This document shows, one piece after another, positions 27,346-36,391 of a stretch of 64,000 bases of DNA (position 1 is its first letter; each line of letters begins with the position of its first letter). The translations under genes were made by a program, and so were the position numbers. Source of the DNA: Chloroflexota bacterium (GTDB taxonomy: Bacteria; Chloroflexota; Limnocylindria; Limnocylindrales; CSP1-4); NCBI GenBank assembly GCA_021783095.1, contig JAJXUG010000004.1, positions 48,354 through 112,353 of the forward strand, read 5' to 3'. The notes under the pieces were generated by a model. The model worked only from the letters and a program-made list of their open reading frames with translations, searched no databases and had not been told where the DNA came from.

Positions 27346-27911
27346 CAGTTCCTCGACCCGCCGGCGGACTCGGCGAGGAAGTCGGCGACGAGCTTGCGCT
27401 GGCGGTCGCCGGTCATGCTGTCGGCCACGACGCGGCTGGCGGCCGCGAGCGCGAGGTCGGCGACCTCGCCCCGGAGCTCGGCGATCGCCTTCTGCTTCTC
27501 GGCCTCGATCTCGGCGGCGGCGCGCTCACGCAGGCGCGCGAGCTCGTCTCGCGTGGCGGCCATGTCGGCCTCCCGCGCCTCGGCCGACGCCTTCTGGGCA
27601 CGGGCGATGATGTCGTTGGCCTCGCGGCGCGCCTCGGTGATGGCGGCCAGTCGCTCCTGCTCGGCGGCCTCGCGATCCCGCCGCGCCTGCTCCGCGTCCT
27701 TCAGGCCCTCCTCGATCCGCATGCGCCGGTCCTCGAGGGTCTTGACGAGGCCCCCGAACGCCAGCATGCGGACGATGAGGAAGAAGACGATGAAGTTGGC
27801 TGCGGAGACGATGACCCAGAACAGGTTGATCTGGAAACCCGGCCCGCTCTCGGCAGCGCTCGACGCGGCGGCCTGGCGGGCCGCCTCACCGATCAGCGCG
27901 AGCATGTCCAT
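27345..27911 (-). CDS. atpF: ATP synthase b subunit
   Basis: A 188-residue b subunit. One membrane helix (INLFWVIVSAANFIVFFLIV, about 28-48) is followed by a long charged coiled coil (EDRRMRIEEGLKDAEQARRDREA onward) that forms the peripheral stalk and binds delta. The 25 residues before the helix are longer than in E. coli. It overlaps atpH and lies 27 bases after atpE. Confidence 0.94.
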   Translation of the reverse strand: MDMLALIGEAARQAAASSAAESGPGFQINLFWVIVSAANFIVFFLIVRMLAFGGLVKTLEDRRMRIEEGLKDAEQARRDREAAEQERLAAITEARREANDIIARAQKASAEAREADMAATRDELARLRERAAAEIEAEKQKAIAELRGEVADLALAAASRVVADSMTGDRQRKLVADFLAESAGGSRN

Positions 27912-27938
27912 GGGCGTCCTCCCGAACGGTCGTCGGGA

Positions 27939-28151
27939 CTACTTGATGAAGATGGCCAGCAGGCCGACGACGACCGCGAGCACGCCGAGGCCTTCGGCGA
28001 ACGCCGCCAGGATGATCGCGAGGCCGCGGATCTGGCCGGCCGCGTCGGGGTTGCGCCCGATCGCGCTCGACGACAGCCCGGCGAGGATGCCGATGCCGAT
28101 GCCGGGGCCGATCACGCCGAGGGCCGCAAGGCCGGCGCCGAGGTGGTCCAT
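27939..28151 (-). CDS. atpE: ATP synthase c subunit
   Basis: A 70-residue c subunit with two helices and the polar loop IGRNPDAAGQI. Gly-rich GPGIGIGILAG packs the inner ring. The ion-carrying carboxylate is Glu53 (ILAAFAEGLGVLAVV). The next residue is Gly instead of Ser/Thr and there is no Gln at the usual helix-1 site, so I infer proton rather than sodium coupling. Confidence 0.96.
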   Translation of the reverse strand: MDHLGAGLAALGVIGPGIGIGILAGLSSSAIGRNPDAAGQIRGLAIILAAFAEGLGVLAVVVGLLAIFIK

Positions 28152-28217
28152 GTTCTGTGATCCTCCGTTGTCCCGGGCTACGGCCGGGCTTGCTCCCTGG
28201 GGTTGGTGGTCGGTGGG

Positions 28218-29255
28218 CTAGAGGGCGTCGGCCGGGACGGGCCAGGCGGGGACTCGGACGCCCGCCTCCTTCTCGTGGTGCTCCTCCTCGCCGTGATCCT
28301 CGATCGCGGCGAGGGTGAACATCAGCGTCAGGGTCGAGAAGATGAGGGCCTGGACGAGGTTGAGCATCAGCTCCAGCGCGATCAGCGCCATCGGGATGAT
28401 GGCCACGGTCAGCGCCGTCATGACGCCCAGCGCCACCTCGCCGCCGTAGATGTTGCCGAAGAGTCGCATTGACAGCGTGACGGGCTTGACGAACTCGAGC
28501 ATCAGCTCGATCAGGCCCACGAACATCGAGATGAGGCCGTTGCCGATCCCCTGGCGGAACGAGCCGATGGGGAAGAACTTGCCGAGGTATCCGCGCACGC
28601 CGAGGTGGCGAAAGCCCTGGTACTCGAAGAACGCGAACGCGACCAGCGCCAGGCCGATCGTGATGTTCACGTCCGAGGTGGGGGCCCGCAGCGCCTCGAC
28701 CTTGCTGACGGGCGGGATCAGGCCGCTCCAGTTGCTGAACAGGATGTACAGGAAGAAGCCCGCGAAGATGACGATGTAGGGCTTCGCCTCGGGGCCGCCG
28801 AGCGACATCCCGAAGCCCTCGATCTGCTCCCAGACGTACTCCATCGCGTTCTGGACCTTGCCCGGCACCATCGCGCGGCCGCGGGTCATGAAGAACAGCA
28901 GGCCGATCACCAGGACCGAGACGATCCACATGGTGAAAATCGTGGACGTGATCGAGACGTCGAAGACGATCAGAGCAACGGGCGCCGAGGCCGCGTCCCC
29001 CGCCGCGCGCCAGAGGATGGCCGGGGCCGGCAGCTCCAGGTTCCCGTTGATGAAGCAGACCGGGAAGGCGCAGGCGCCCCCGGCGTTCTGGGGGTCGTAC
29101 GGCGGCGTCACGATCATGGCGACCACGTCCACGACGATCACGAGCGCGAGGAGCAGCAGGATCTTGGTGCGCGTGCTCATGCCCGGCGCCAGTCCCTCCG
29201 CGAGTCCGTCGACACGTCTCCTCCAAGCAGTCAGCCGCGCGGGTGGCCGCGCCAT
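28218..29255 (-). CDS. atpB: ATP synthase a subunit
   Basis: A 345-residue a subunit, the stator of the proton channel. Five or six helices are visible; the essential Arg264 lies in VTLSMRLFGNIYGGE. The N-terminal 120 residues hold an extra extracytoplasmic loop with two Cys (GGACAFPVCFI), which could form a disulfide. Start at 29255 is the first ATG; an internal ATG at 29180 just before the first helix (MSTRTKILLLLALVIVV) is also possible. It ends in a His/Glu-rich tail. Confidence 0.93.
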   Translation of the reverse strand: MARPPARLTAWRRRVDGLAEGLAPGMSTRTKILLLLALVIVVDVVAMIVTPPYDPQNAGGACAFPVCFINGNLELPAPAILWRAAGDAASAPVALIVFDVSITSTIFTMWIVSVLVIGLLFFMTRGRAMVPGKVQNAMEYVWEQIEGFGMSLGGPEAKPYIVIFAGFFLYILFSNWSGLIPPVSKVEALRAPTSDVNITIGLALVAFAFFEYQGFRHLGVRGYLGKFFPIGSFRQGIGNGLISMFVGLIELMLEFVKPVTLSMRLFGNIYGGEVALGVMTALTVAIIPMALIALELMLNLVQALIFSTLTLMFTLAAIEDHGEEEHHEKEAGVRVPAWPVPADAL

Positions 29256-29276
29256 CGTGCCTGTTCCGTGGCCGGT

Positions 29277-29492
29277 CTAGTCGAACCGCTTCAGGAACCG
29301 CGAAATCATCCGCCAGATGCCCACGGCCCCCACCCCGGCGCCTCCGAGGAAGCCCACCAGGACGAAGACCGGCAGCGTGCCGAGCTGCTGGTCAAGCCAA
29401 TAGCCGCCCGCCACGCCGGCGAGGGTCGTGACCAAGAGGACCATGCCGATCTCGGAGAACAGCGCGAGATAGGCTCCGAGGCCAGTGTTCAT
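29277..29492 (-). CDS. atpZ: AtpZ/AtpI-type small membrane protein
   Basis: A 71-residue protein with two hydrophobic segments (EIGMVLLVTTLAGVAGGYWLD and TLPVFVLVGFLGGAGVGAVGIW) matching the AtpZ family, in which GG.W.D and the Gly-rich second helix are typical. Related proteins help Mg/Ca transport or c-ring assembly. The ATG at 29492 is preceded by AAAGGG. It is the first gene of the atp operon and follows the operon promoter at 29517-29544. Confidence 0.82.
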   Translation of the reverse strand: MNTGLGAYLALFSEIGMVLLVTTLAGVAGGYWLDQQLGTLPVFVLVGFLGGAGVGAVGIWRMISRFLKRFD

Positions 29493-29516
29493 GGGCGACC
29501 CTTTACCGCGCAGGGA

Positions 29517-29544
29517 ATCATAGCAGAGGCCCTTGGCCCGCCAA
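29517..29544 (-). promoter_or_regulatory. Promoter of the ATP synthase operon
   Basis: On the minus strand: TTGGCG (29544-29539), 16-base spacer, TATGAT (29522-29517), then 24 bases to the atpZ ATG with AAAGGG as ribosome site. Confidence 0.6.
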
Positions 29545-29623
29545 CACGGCTGGATTGGCCCGTGCGCACCACAATTCTCGGCTCCCGGGCCCCCTGCCGC
29601 AGGGGATCCCACCCGCCCGAGCC

Positions 29624-30751
29624 CTACCGGTCCCCTTCAGGACCCTCGTAGCTCTCGGCCTCGAGAGCGTCGCCGCTCTCGCCGCGAGTCAGCAGGAACA
29701 CCCCGAGGCCGAACAGGACCACCAGGCCCAGGAACGCGTACACCTGCTGGGCGGTCGAGGACACGAGCGAGAGCACCGCGAGCATGATGCAGATGGCGTA
29801 GATGACCAGCACGGTCTGCGCGTGGGAGAGCCCCAGGTCGAGCAGCCGGTGGTGGATGTGACCGCGGTCGGGCGTGAACGGCGAGTGCCCCGTCGCCAGG
29901 CGCCGGACGATGATCCAGAAGGTGTCGATGATCGGCACGCCCAGGACGAGCAGGGCCACCGCCACCTTGGCACCGCCCAGGATCGACAGGATCGCGAGCA
30001 TGTAGCCCACGAACATCACGCCCGTCGTGCCGATGAAGATCCTGGCCGGGTGGAAGTTCCAGCGCAGGAACCCGAGCAGCGCGCCGGCCAGGACGAAGCA
30101 GAGGATGCCGACCATCGGCTGGCCGGTGACGTCGACCGCCGTCGTGAACGAGATGAGCCCGAGCGTCACCGCCGCGATCATCGCGATCCCGGACGACAGG
30201 CCGTCGAGCCCGTCGATGAAGTTGATGCTGTTGATCATGCCCAGGATCCAGACGATCGTGAAGCCGATCGCGAACGGGTCGTAGAGCGGGATCGGGTTGG
30301 GCCCGATGGGGTTGGTCAGGGTGGTGGGCCAGACCCGGGCGATCAGCGGGACGGCGGCGACGCCGAGCTGCGTGAGCAGCTGCCAGCGCGCCCGGAGCTG
30401 GAACGCGTCGTCGAGCAGGCCCAGCAGCATCGCCACCGTGCCGCCGACGAGGATCGCCAGGAACTCGGCCGATTCGAACTGGAGGGGGCGCGGGTCCGGC
30501 ACGAGGTCGAGCCGCTCGTTGACGACCACCACGATGGCCGCGACCACCAGGAACGCGAGGGCCACGGCCACGCCGCCGCCGCGCGGCACCGGCGCCGCGT
30601 TGACGCGCCGGTGGTTTGGCTGGTCGACCGCGCCGAGCCGCGTCGCGACGCGGACCACGACCGGGGTGGCGATCAGCGTCAGCAGCGCCGCTGCGATGAA
30701 CACCGCGACGAGAATCGGCAGGTCGGAGCCGAATGTCGCGATGAACTTCAT
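29624..30751 (-). CDS. WecA/TagO-type undecaprenyl-phosphate sugar-1-P transferase
   Basis: A 375-residue multi-pass enzyme of the MraY/WecA/TagO family. Family motifs in order: NHRRVNAAPVPRGGG (about 46-60), GLLDDAF (Asp pair near 111), NSINFIDGLDGLSSG (about 174-188), RIFIGTTGVMFVGYML and the GHIHHRLLDLG box near 297. It should transfer GlcNAc-1-phosphate (or similar) to undecaprenyl phosphate at the cytoplasmic face, starting teichoic acid, arabinogalactan-like or capsule polymers. It lies between glyA and atpZ; the acceptor polymer cannot be told. Confidence 0.9.
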   Translation of the reverse strand: MKFIATFGSDLPILVAVFIAAALLTLIATPVVVRVATRLGAVDQPNHRRVNAAPVPRGGGVAVALAFLVVAAIVVVVNERLDLVPDPRPLQFESAEFLAILVGGTVAMLLGLLDDAFQLRARWQLLTQLGVAAVPLIARVWPTTLTNPIGPNPIPLYDPFAIGFTIVWILGMINSINFIDGLDGLSSGIAMIAAVTLGLISFTTAVDVTGQPMVGILCFVLAGALLGFLRWNFHPARIFIGTTGVMFVGYMLAILSILGGAKVAVALLVLGVPIIDTFWIIVRRLATGHSPFTPDRGHIHHRLLDLGLSHAQTVLVIYAICIMLAVLSLVSSTAQQVYAFLGLVVLFGLGVFLLTRGESGDALEAESYEGPEGDR

Positions 30752-30798
30752 CGGAGTGCTCTGTCTCCCCTCTGCCCTGCAGCGGTGTCCAGCCTGGG

Positions 30799-30822
30799 CT
30801 CAGGCGCTCAGGCGCTCAGGCG
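30799..30822. repeat. Three tandem CTCAGGCG octamers
   Basis: Three perfect copies of CTCAGGCG span the glyA stop codon. Slippage here would change the tail and stop position of GlyA by reading frame. Confidence 0.8.
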
Positions 30823-32153
30823 CGGTCCTGCGGCAGCCCGGGCACGGGGAACCTGGCGGTCAACTCGCGGACCTCGCCTCGGATCCGCTCGCCCACGCTG
30901 GCGTCGTCGCGGCTGCGTATGGCGTCCACGATCAGTCGGCCGATCCGGCGCATCTCTCCCGGGCCCATGCCGCGCGTGGTCGTCGCCGGCGTCCCGATGC
31001 GGATCCCGGACGCGACGTTGGGCGGGTTCTGGTCGAATGGAATCGCGTTCTTGTTCACCGTGATGCCGACGTCGTCGAGCAGCGTCTCGGCCTCCTTGCC
31101 CGTGACGCCGAGCGGCGTGACGTCGACGAGCGAGAGGTGGTTGTCCGTGCCGCCCGAGACGAGGCGGGCGCCGGCGTCCTTGATCGTCTCGGCCAGGACG
31201 CGCGAGTTCTCGACGGTCCGCGCCTGGTCGTCGCGGAAGTCCTGGGTCTGCGCGAGGTGGAGCGCCACCGCCTTGGCGGCGATGACGTGCATCAGCGGGC
31301 CGCCCTGGACGCCCGGGAACACGCTCTTGTCGATGGCCGCCGCGAGCGTGCTCTTGCCCAGCGCCGGGAAGTCGGCCCGGTCGATGCCCTCCGGCAGGTC
31401 CGCCCGGGCGAACACGAGGCCGCCGCGCGGGCCGCGCAGGGTCTTGTGCGTGGTGGTGGTGACGATGTCCGCGTGCGGGAACGGGCTAGGGTGGAGCCCG
31501 GCCGCGACGAGCCCCGCGAAATGCGCCATGTCGACGAACAGCAGGGCGCCCACCCCATGGGCGATCGCCGCCAGCCGCTCGAAGTCCCAGGTCCGGGGAT
31601 AGGCCGAGGCGCCGGCGACCAGCAGCTTCGGCCGGACCTCCTTCGCCTGGGCCTCGATGGCGTTGTAGTCGAGCCGCTCGGTCTCGCGGTCGACGCCGTA
31701 GGCGTGGACCTCGAACAGCCTGCCCGAGAAGTTGACCGGTGAGCCGTGCGTCAGGTGGCCGCCGTGGGCCAGGCTGAGGCCGAGGATGCGGTCGCCCGGG
31801 CGGATGACCGCGAAGTAGGCCGCCATGTTGGCCTGGGCGCCCGAGTGGGGCTGGACGTTGACGTGGTCGGCGCCGGGGAACAGGGCGATGGCGCGGTCGC
31901 GGGCGAGGTCCTCGACCACGTCCACGAACTCGCAGCCGCCGTAGTAGCGCTTCCCGGGGAGCCCCTCGGCGTACTTGTTGGTCAGCCAGGAGCCCTGCGC
32001 CTCCTCGACCGCGGCGTAGACGTAGTTCTCGCTGGCGATCAGCTCGATCTTGTCCGTCTGCCGGTGGCGCTCCTGCTCCATCGCGGACCACAGCTCGGGG
32101 TCCACCTGCGAGATGGGCGCCCAGGCGGCGGGCGTGACGGCAGACTCGGGCAC
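30816..32153 (-). CDS. glyA: Serine hydroxymethyltransferase
   Basis: A 445-residue PLP enzyme converting serine and tetrahydrofolate to glycine and methylene-THF. The PLP lysine lies in [15 protein letters not shown] (about residue 239); the motifs [29 protein letters not shown] and HFAGLVAAG are intact. The start is GTG at 32153 because GAGGAGGT stands seven bases upstream; longer in-frame extensions contain only low-complexity sequence. The stop falls inside tandem octamers. It supplies one-carbon units; wecA-like follows downstream. Confidence 0.96.
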   Translation of the reverse strand: MPESAVTPAAWAPISQVDPELWSAMEQERHRQTDKIELIASENYVYAAVEEAQGSWLTNKYAEGLPGKRYYGGCEFVDVVEDLARDRAIALFPGADHVNVQPHSGAQANMAAYFAVIRPGDRILGLSLAHGGHLTHGSPVNFSGRLFEVHAYGVDRETERLDYNAIEAQAKEVRPKLLVAGASAYPRTWDFERLAAIAHGVGALLFVDMAHFAGLVAAGLHPSPFPHADIVTTTTHKTLRGPRGGLVFARADLPEGIDRADFPALGKSTLAAAIDKSVFPGVQGGPLMHVIAAKAVALHLAQTQDFRDDQARTVENSRVLAETIKDAGARLVSGGTDNHLSLVDVTPLGVTGKEAETLLDDVGITVNKNAIPFDQNPPNVASGIRIGTPATTTRGMGPGEMRRIGRLIVDAIRSRDDASVGERIRGEVRELTARFPVPGLPQDRA

Positions 32154-32603
32154 GGGGGACCTCCTCGGCACGGCGCTGGGGGCGGCGCGACGTCGCCCAT
32201 TGTTCCACGAGTTCGGGCGGGGGCGGTGACCCAGGCCGGGCGTTCGGGCCCCCGTCGCGCGTTTCTGCCGAATGCCCGCCGTGCGGTCGCAATGCCCGGT
32301 TCGCCCGCTCCGATCCCGCGGCGGCCGAGGCCCGCCAGCACGCGCGCGCCGCCAGACTTCCGCCAGATGCCCGCACCACGGCCCTTGTCCGAGGAGTTCC
32401 TGGATACGGGCCGCCCGGCGGACAAGTGGGGACATCCAAGCGCCACGGGCCACCAAACGCCCCCACGGGGAGCATCTGGCGGATCTGCGCCGGATGCGGA
32501 CCGCACGGCGAGCATCTGGGGATTCGTCGTCAGGCGAGGACGCTGCGGCCGAGACGGCGCAGCGGCGGGCGGCGAACGATGGCGGTGGCCGCGCTGCGGG
32601 CGC
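32154..32603. other. Intergenic region upstream of glyA
   Basis: No gene is supported in these 450 bases; open frames here lack domains and start signals. The words CGCCAGATGC (32361-32370) and GCATCTGGCG (32472-32481) form a 10 bp inverted repeat, and GAGCATCTGG recurs near 32513. No known folate or glycine riboswitch is recognisable. Confidence 0.4.
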
Positions 32604-33272
32604 CTACTCCTCGGGCTCGAACCCGGTGCCGATGGCGTGCGCGAGGCCGGCCTCGGTCAGCGCGGCCGCGATCGTGGCCGACGGGATGGCGCCGTCACGC
32701 AGGATCGAGGGCCAGTCGAGCGTGCAGTCCACGACGGTCGAGCTCGGCCCGCCGCGGATCGGCCCGCCGTCGATGACCAGCGCCAGCGACTCGCCGAGGC
32801 GCTCGAGGATCTCGCCGGCGTCGCGCGCGTCGGGCTCGCCGGAGCGGTTGGCGGACGTGGTGGGGAGCGGGCCGAGGGCGCCCGCGAGGGCCCGGGGCGT
32901 CGCGTGGTCGGGCACCCGGACGCCGATGGTGGGGGTGCCGTCCGCGAGGATGCGCGGCAGGCGGGCCTGCGGGCGGACGGGCAGGACCAGCGTCAGGCCG
33001 CCGGGCCAGAACCGCTGCGCCAGGACGGCCGCCGCCGGCGACACCTCCCCCAGCTCTGCTGCCTGCTCGGCGTCCGCGAGGAGCACGGCGACCGCCTTCT
33101 CGGGCGGGCGCTGCTTGGCCGCGAACAGCCGCTCGATGGCGTCCGGGAGCGCGAGGTCCGCGGCGATCCCGTACACGGTGTCGGTGGGCAGCGCGACGAT
33201 TCCGCCGGCGCGCAGGAGCGCGATCGCCTCGGCCTGGGCGGCGGGGCCGTCGGGGACCAGGCGGGCGGTCAC
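32604..33272 (-). CDS. tsaC: Threonylcarbamoyl-AMP synthase
   Basis: A 222-residue YrdC/Sua5-type protein making the TC-AMP intermediate of the t6A37 tRNA modification. Conserved segments: RAGGIVALPTDTVYGIAAD, AKQRPPEKAVAVLLAD, RFWPGGLTLVLP, VPDHATPRALAGALGPLPTTSANRSGEPD. The C-terminal Sua5 domain is absent, so it is the short TsaC form. GTG start overlaps the stop of the upstream HAD gene (GTGA). It is clustered with prmC and prfA as in many Gram-positive bacteria. Confidence 0.92.
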   Translation of the reverse strand: MTARLVPDGPAAQAEAIALLRAGGIVALPTDTVYGIAADLALPDAIERLFAAKQRPPEKAVAVLLADAEQAAELGEVSPAAAVLAQRFWPGGLTLVLPVRPQARLPRILADGTPTIGVRVPDHATPRALAGALGPLPTTSANRSGEPDARDAGEILERLGESLALVIDGGPIRGGPSSTVVDCTLDWPSILRDGAIPSATIAAALTEAGLAHAIGTGFEPEE

Positions 33273-34294
33273 CCGGCGGTCCTCGCGGGAGCGAGGGCCA
33301 CACCGCCCGCGGCCTCGGCAGCCTCGGCCGCCTCGAGCGTCGCCAGCGCCTCGGTCGCCTCGCGGGCCAGTCGCTCGGCGTTGCGCGCGGCATCGTCCGG
33401 CGCGGCCAGCACCAGCTGCTCGATCAGCGCGGCGGCACCCTCCTCGCCCACCGGCGGCGCGAGGTACCGCGCCACGTGCCGGACCGCCGCGACGGAGCTC
33501 GGCATCGCCGCGCCGTGCCCCGCATCGCCGATCATCTCGGCGTCGTTGAGCGAGTCCCCGATCGCCATGACCTGGCTGTGCGGGATTCCCGCCTCGTGCG
33601 CAAGCCAGGCCACCGCCCGGCCCTTCGATACCCCCGGCGCCACGAACTCGAGGAACCGGGGGTGCGACACCGTGACATCCGCGCGTCCCGCGAAATGCTC
33701 GCGCGCCGCCTCGACCAGCGCCATCGGCCGCCCGGCCTCGCCCACGGCGATCACCTTGCTCATCGGCCGCGTGATCGCCGCGATCAGGTCCGGCACGACG
33801 TCCGTGTTGCCGGTGACGTGGTAGGTGGAGTAGTCCTCGAACGACGGGTCGTCGGCCCAGACGATGAGCCGCTCCAGGTCGTTCACGTGGGGGTCCATGC
33901 CGTTGGCGCGGCACCACAGGATGGCCTCGCGGACGGCCTCAGCCGCGAGTGGGGCGTGGTGGACGATGCGTCCGACGCGACCGCGCGCGGACGGCGTGAC
34001 GAGATCCTGCGCGGCCTGCGCCCGTCGAGGCATCGAGCGGATCAGCGCCCCCTGGTGGCCGATGAGCGGGGTGGTGAGCCCCAGCAGGTTCGCGAACACG
34101 ACGGCCGAGCTCGGCATGCGCCCGGTGGCCAGCGACACGTGGACGCCCCGGGCCACAGCCTCAGCGACCGCGGCCCGGGTGCGCGGGCCCACCTGATGGC
34201 TCTCCCCCACGAGCGTGCCGTCGATGTCGAGCACCACCATGCGGATGGGGAACTCGGGCGCCGGGCGGACGGCGGGGCGATGGTCCGGGATCAC
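33269..34294 (-). CDS. Cof-type HAD-superfamily hydrolase
   Basis: A 341-residue phosphatase of the HAD IIB (Cof) group. Motif I is VVLDIDGTLVG (Asp23 and Asp25 approx.), motif II SLATGRMPS, motif III Lys in SKGRAVAWL, motif IV MAIGDSLNDAEMI. Family members dephosphorylate sugar phosphates, flavin or PLP precursors; the exact substrate is unknown. An Ala/Glu-rich C-terminal helix of about 50 residues is additional. Start GTG overlaps the prmC stop; the gene overlaps tsaC at the other end, so the three are tightly coupled. Confidence 0.85.
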   Translation of the reverse strand: MIPDHRPAVRPAPEFPIRMVVLDIDGTLVGESHQVGPRTRAAVAEAVARGVHVSLATGRMPSSAVVFANLLGLTTPLIGHQGALIRSMPRRAQAAQDLVTPSARGRVGRIVHHAPLAAEAVREAILWCRANGMDPHVNDLERLIVWADDPSFEDYSTYHVTGNTDVVPDLIAAITRPMSKVIAVGEAGRPMALVEAAREHFAGRADVTVSHPRFLEFVAPGVSKGRAVAWLAHEAGIPHSQVMAIGDSLNDAEMIGDAGHGAAMPSSVAAVRHVARYLAPPVGEEGAAALIEQLVLAAPDDAARNAERLAREATEALATLEAAEAAEAAGGVALAPARTAG

Positions 34295-35229
34295 GCCACG
34301 GCCCCTTCGGCGGGTCCGGCGACTGCGGACCGCGCCACGCGCGCCAGGCGGGGCAGGCCCGCCAGGTCTGCCTCCACGCTGCAGCGCCAGCCGGGCAGGC
34401 GCGCGGCCACGGCCTCGATCACCGCCTCGCCCTGGTCCGCGCCGATCTCGAGCAGGGCAACCCCGTCGGCGGCCAGCACGTCGGGCAGCCGGTCGAGCAG
34501 GCGCCGGACGACGTCGAGCCCGTCAGGCCCGCCCTCCAGCGCGACCCGCGGCTCGAAGGAGAGCTCGCGCGCCAGGCCGTCAATCTGCGCCGTCGCCACG
34601 TACGGCAGGTTGGCGCAGACCAGCGCGTACGGCGGGTCGACGACCGGCGGCAGCAGGTCAGCCTCGACGAACCGGACGTGGTCCGCCAAGCCGTGCCCGA
34701 CGGCGTTCTCGCGGGCGAGCTCGAGCGCTGCCGCGGAGGCGTCCGTCGCCACGACCAGCACGCGGTCGGCCATCCGCCGCGCCCGCAGCGCCGCGAGCAG
34801 CGCCAGCGCAATCGCCCCGGACCCCGTCCCCACGTCGGCCACGCGGAGCGCCGGGGCCCCCGCCGACCGGGGGGCCGCGGTCAGCCGGGCCGAGACCTCG
34901 GCCAGCGCCGCGTCGACCAGCAGCTCGGTCTCGGGGCGCGGGATGAGCGCCCGCGCATCGGTGGCGAGGGCGAGGCCGTGGAACTCGCGGAAGCCCCGGA
35001 TGTAGGCGACGGGCTCGCCGGCCTCGCGCCGCGCGACGCCCGCCTCGTACTGCGCCTGCGCGCCGGTGCCCACCGGGGCGTCGGGGTTGGCGATGACCCC
35101 CGTGCGGTCGACGTGCAGGACGTGGGCGAGGAGCAGCTCCGCGTCGAGCCGCGGGGAGCCGGCCCCGGAGGCGGCCAGTCGGGCAGTCGCCTCCCGGACG
35201 AGCGCCGAGACGGTGGCGGCATCGGCCAT
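34291..35229 (-). CDS. prmC: Release factor glutamine methyltransferase PrmC
   Basis: A 312-residue SAM-dependent methyltransferase that methylates the Gln of the GGQ motif in release factors. The SAM loop reads VADVGTGSGAIALALL and the catalytic motif is NLPY (about 207-210) in ALVCANLPYVA, a variant of NPPY common in the family. The N-terminal helical domain (1-80) recognises the release factor. It lies three bases after its substrate gene prfA. Confidence 0.93.
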   Translation of the reverse strand: MADAATVSALVREATARLAASGAGSPRLDAELLLAHVLHVDRTGVIANPDAPVGTGAQAQYEAGVARREAGEPVAYIRGFREFHGLALATDARALIPRPETELLVDAALAEVSARLTAAPRSAGAPALRVADVGTGSGAIALALLAALRARRMADRVLVVATDASAAALELARENAVGHGLADHVRFVEADLLPPVVDPPYALVCANLPYVATAQIDGLARELSFEPRVALEGGPDGLDVVRRLLDRLPDVLAADGVALLEIGADQGEAVIEAVAARLPGWRCSVEADLAGLPRLARVARSAVAGPAEGAVA

Positions 35230-35232
35230 GCG

Positions 35233-36333
35233 CTACTCGCTCGACTCCGTGAGCGCGTGCAGGCGGTCGGCCTGGTCGGCCATCTGGAGCGCGTCGATCA
35301 GCGGGTCGATCTGACCCTCGAGCACGGCGGGCACGTTGTGGATGGTGAAGCCGATGCGGTGGTCGGTGACCCGGTTGTCCGGGAAGTTGTAGGTCCGGAT
35401 CTTCTCGGAGCGCTCGCCGCCGCCGACCATCAGCTTGCGCTCGGCGCTCTGGGACTCGCGCTGCTTGGCAAGCTCGAGGTCGTACAGGCGCGAGCGCAGG
35501 ACCGACATCGCCTTGGCCTTGTTCTTGTGCTGGCTCTTCTCGTCCTGGATCTCGACCACGAGGCCCGACGGGAGGTGCGTGATCCGCACGGCCGAGTCGG
35601 TGGTGTTCACCGACTGCCCGCCGGGGCCGGAGCTGCGCTTGACCTCGATGCGGAGGTCGCGCTCCTCGTCGATCTCCACCTCGATGGCGTCGACCTCGGG
35701 CAGGACGATGACGGTGGCCGTGGACGTGTGGATACGCCCGGCCGACTCGGTGCTGGGCACGCGCTGGACGCGGTGGACGCCGCCCTCGAACTTGAGCCGG
35801 CTGTAGGCGCCGTCGCCCGCGACCTCGAGGATGGCCTCCTTGATGCCGCCGATGCCGGTCTCGTTGAGGCTCATGAGGTCGGTGCCGAACCGGTGCTCCT
35901 GCGCGTAGCGCGTGTACATGCGCAGGAGCTCCGCCGCGAACAGCGCCGCCTCCTCGCCGCCGGCGCCGGCCCGGACCTCGACGATCACGTTGCGGTCGTC
36001 GTTGGGGTCGCGGGGCAGGAGCGAGACCTTGAGGTCGTCGAGCAGCCGCGTCTCGCGGCCCTCGAGCTCGGTCATCTCCTCGCGCGCGAGCGCCCGCATC
36101 TCCTCATCGGCCTCGTCGTCGCGCATCTGCCGCGCGCCTTCGAGCTGCGCGCGCACCTCGACGAGCTCGCGGTACGCGGCCACGACCGGCTCGAGGCGGG
36201 ACAGCTCCCGGCCCAGCCGGCGCAGCTGCGAGGGGTCGCCCAGCACCTCGGGCGTGCCCAGCTGCCGCGAGACGTCGTCGTACTGGGCGGCGAGGTCGGC
36301 GAGCTTGGCGTCGAGGCTGAATTCGGGGGGCAT
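35233..36333 (-). CDS. prfA: Peptide chain release factor 1
   Basis: A 366-residue RF1 reading UAA and UAG. The codon-recognition tripeptide is in [11 protein letters not shown] (P-S-T, the PxT type), and the catalytic GGQ motif is GPGGQSVN (Gln about 240). The N-terminal domain contains the expected coiled coil. There is no RF2-like programmed frameshift. Operon order DUF1385, prfA, prmC is common in monoderm bacteria. Confidence 0.96.
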   Translation of the reverse strand: MPPEFSLDAKLADLAAQYDDVSRQLGTPEVLGDPSQLRRLGRELSRLEPVVAAYRELVEVRAQLEGARQMRDDEADEEMRALAREEMTELEGRETRLLDDLKVSLLPRDPNDDRNVIVEVRAGAGGEEAALFAAELLRMYTRYAQEHRFGTDLMSLNETGIGGIKEAILEVAGDGAYSRLKFEGGVHRVQRVPSTESAGRIHTSTATVIVLPEVDAIEVEIDEERDLRIEVKRSSGPGGQSVNTTDSAVRITHLPSGLVVEIQDEKSQHKNKAKAMSVLRSRLYDLELAKQRESQSAERKLMVGGGERSEKIRTYNFPDNRVTDHRIGFTIHNVPAVLEGQIDPLIDALQMADQADRLHALTESSE

Positions 36334-36391
36334 GGGTTCGTCTCAGGTCGTGTCGAAACTTCGGCTGGCGGTTCGGGAGGGGCGGGCGCCG

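Noticed and set aside
32154..32603. Riboswitch upstream of glyA
   Set aside because: No glycine or tetrahydrofolate riboswitch core could be recognised, and glyA has a simple strong ribosome site.
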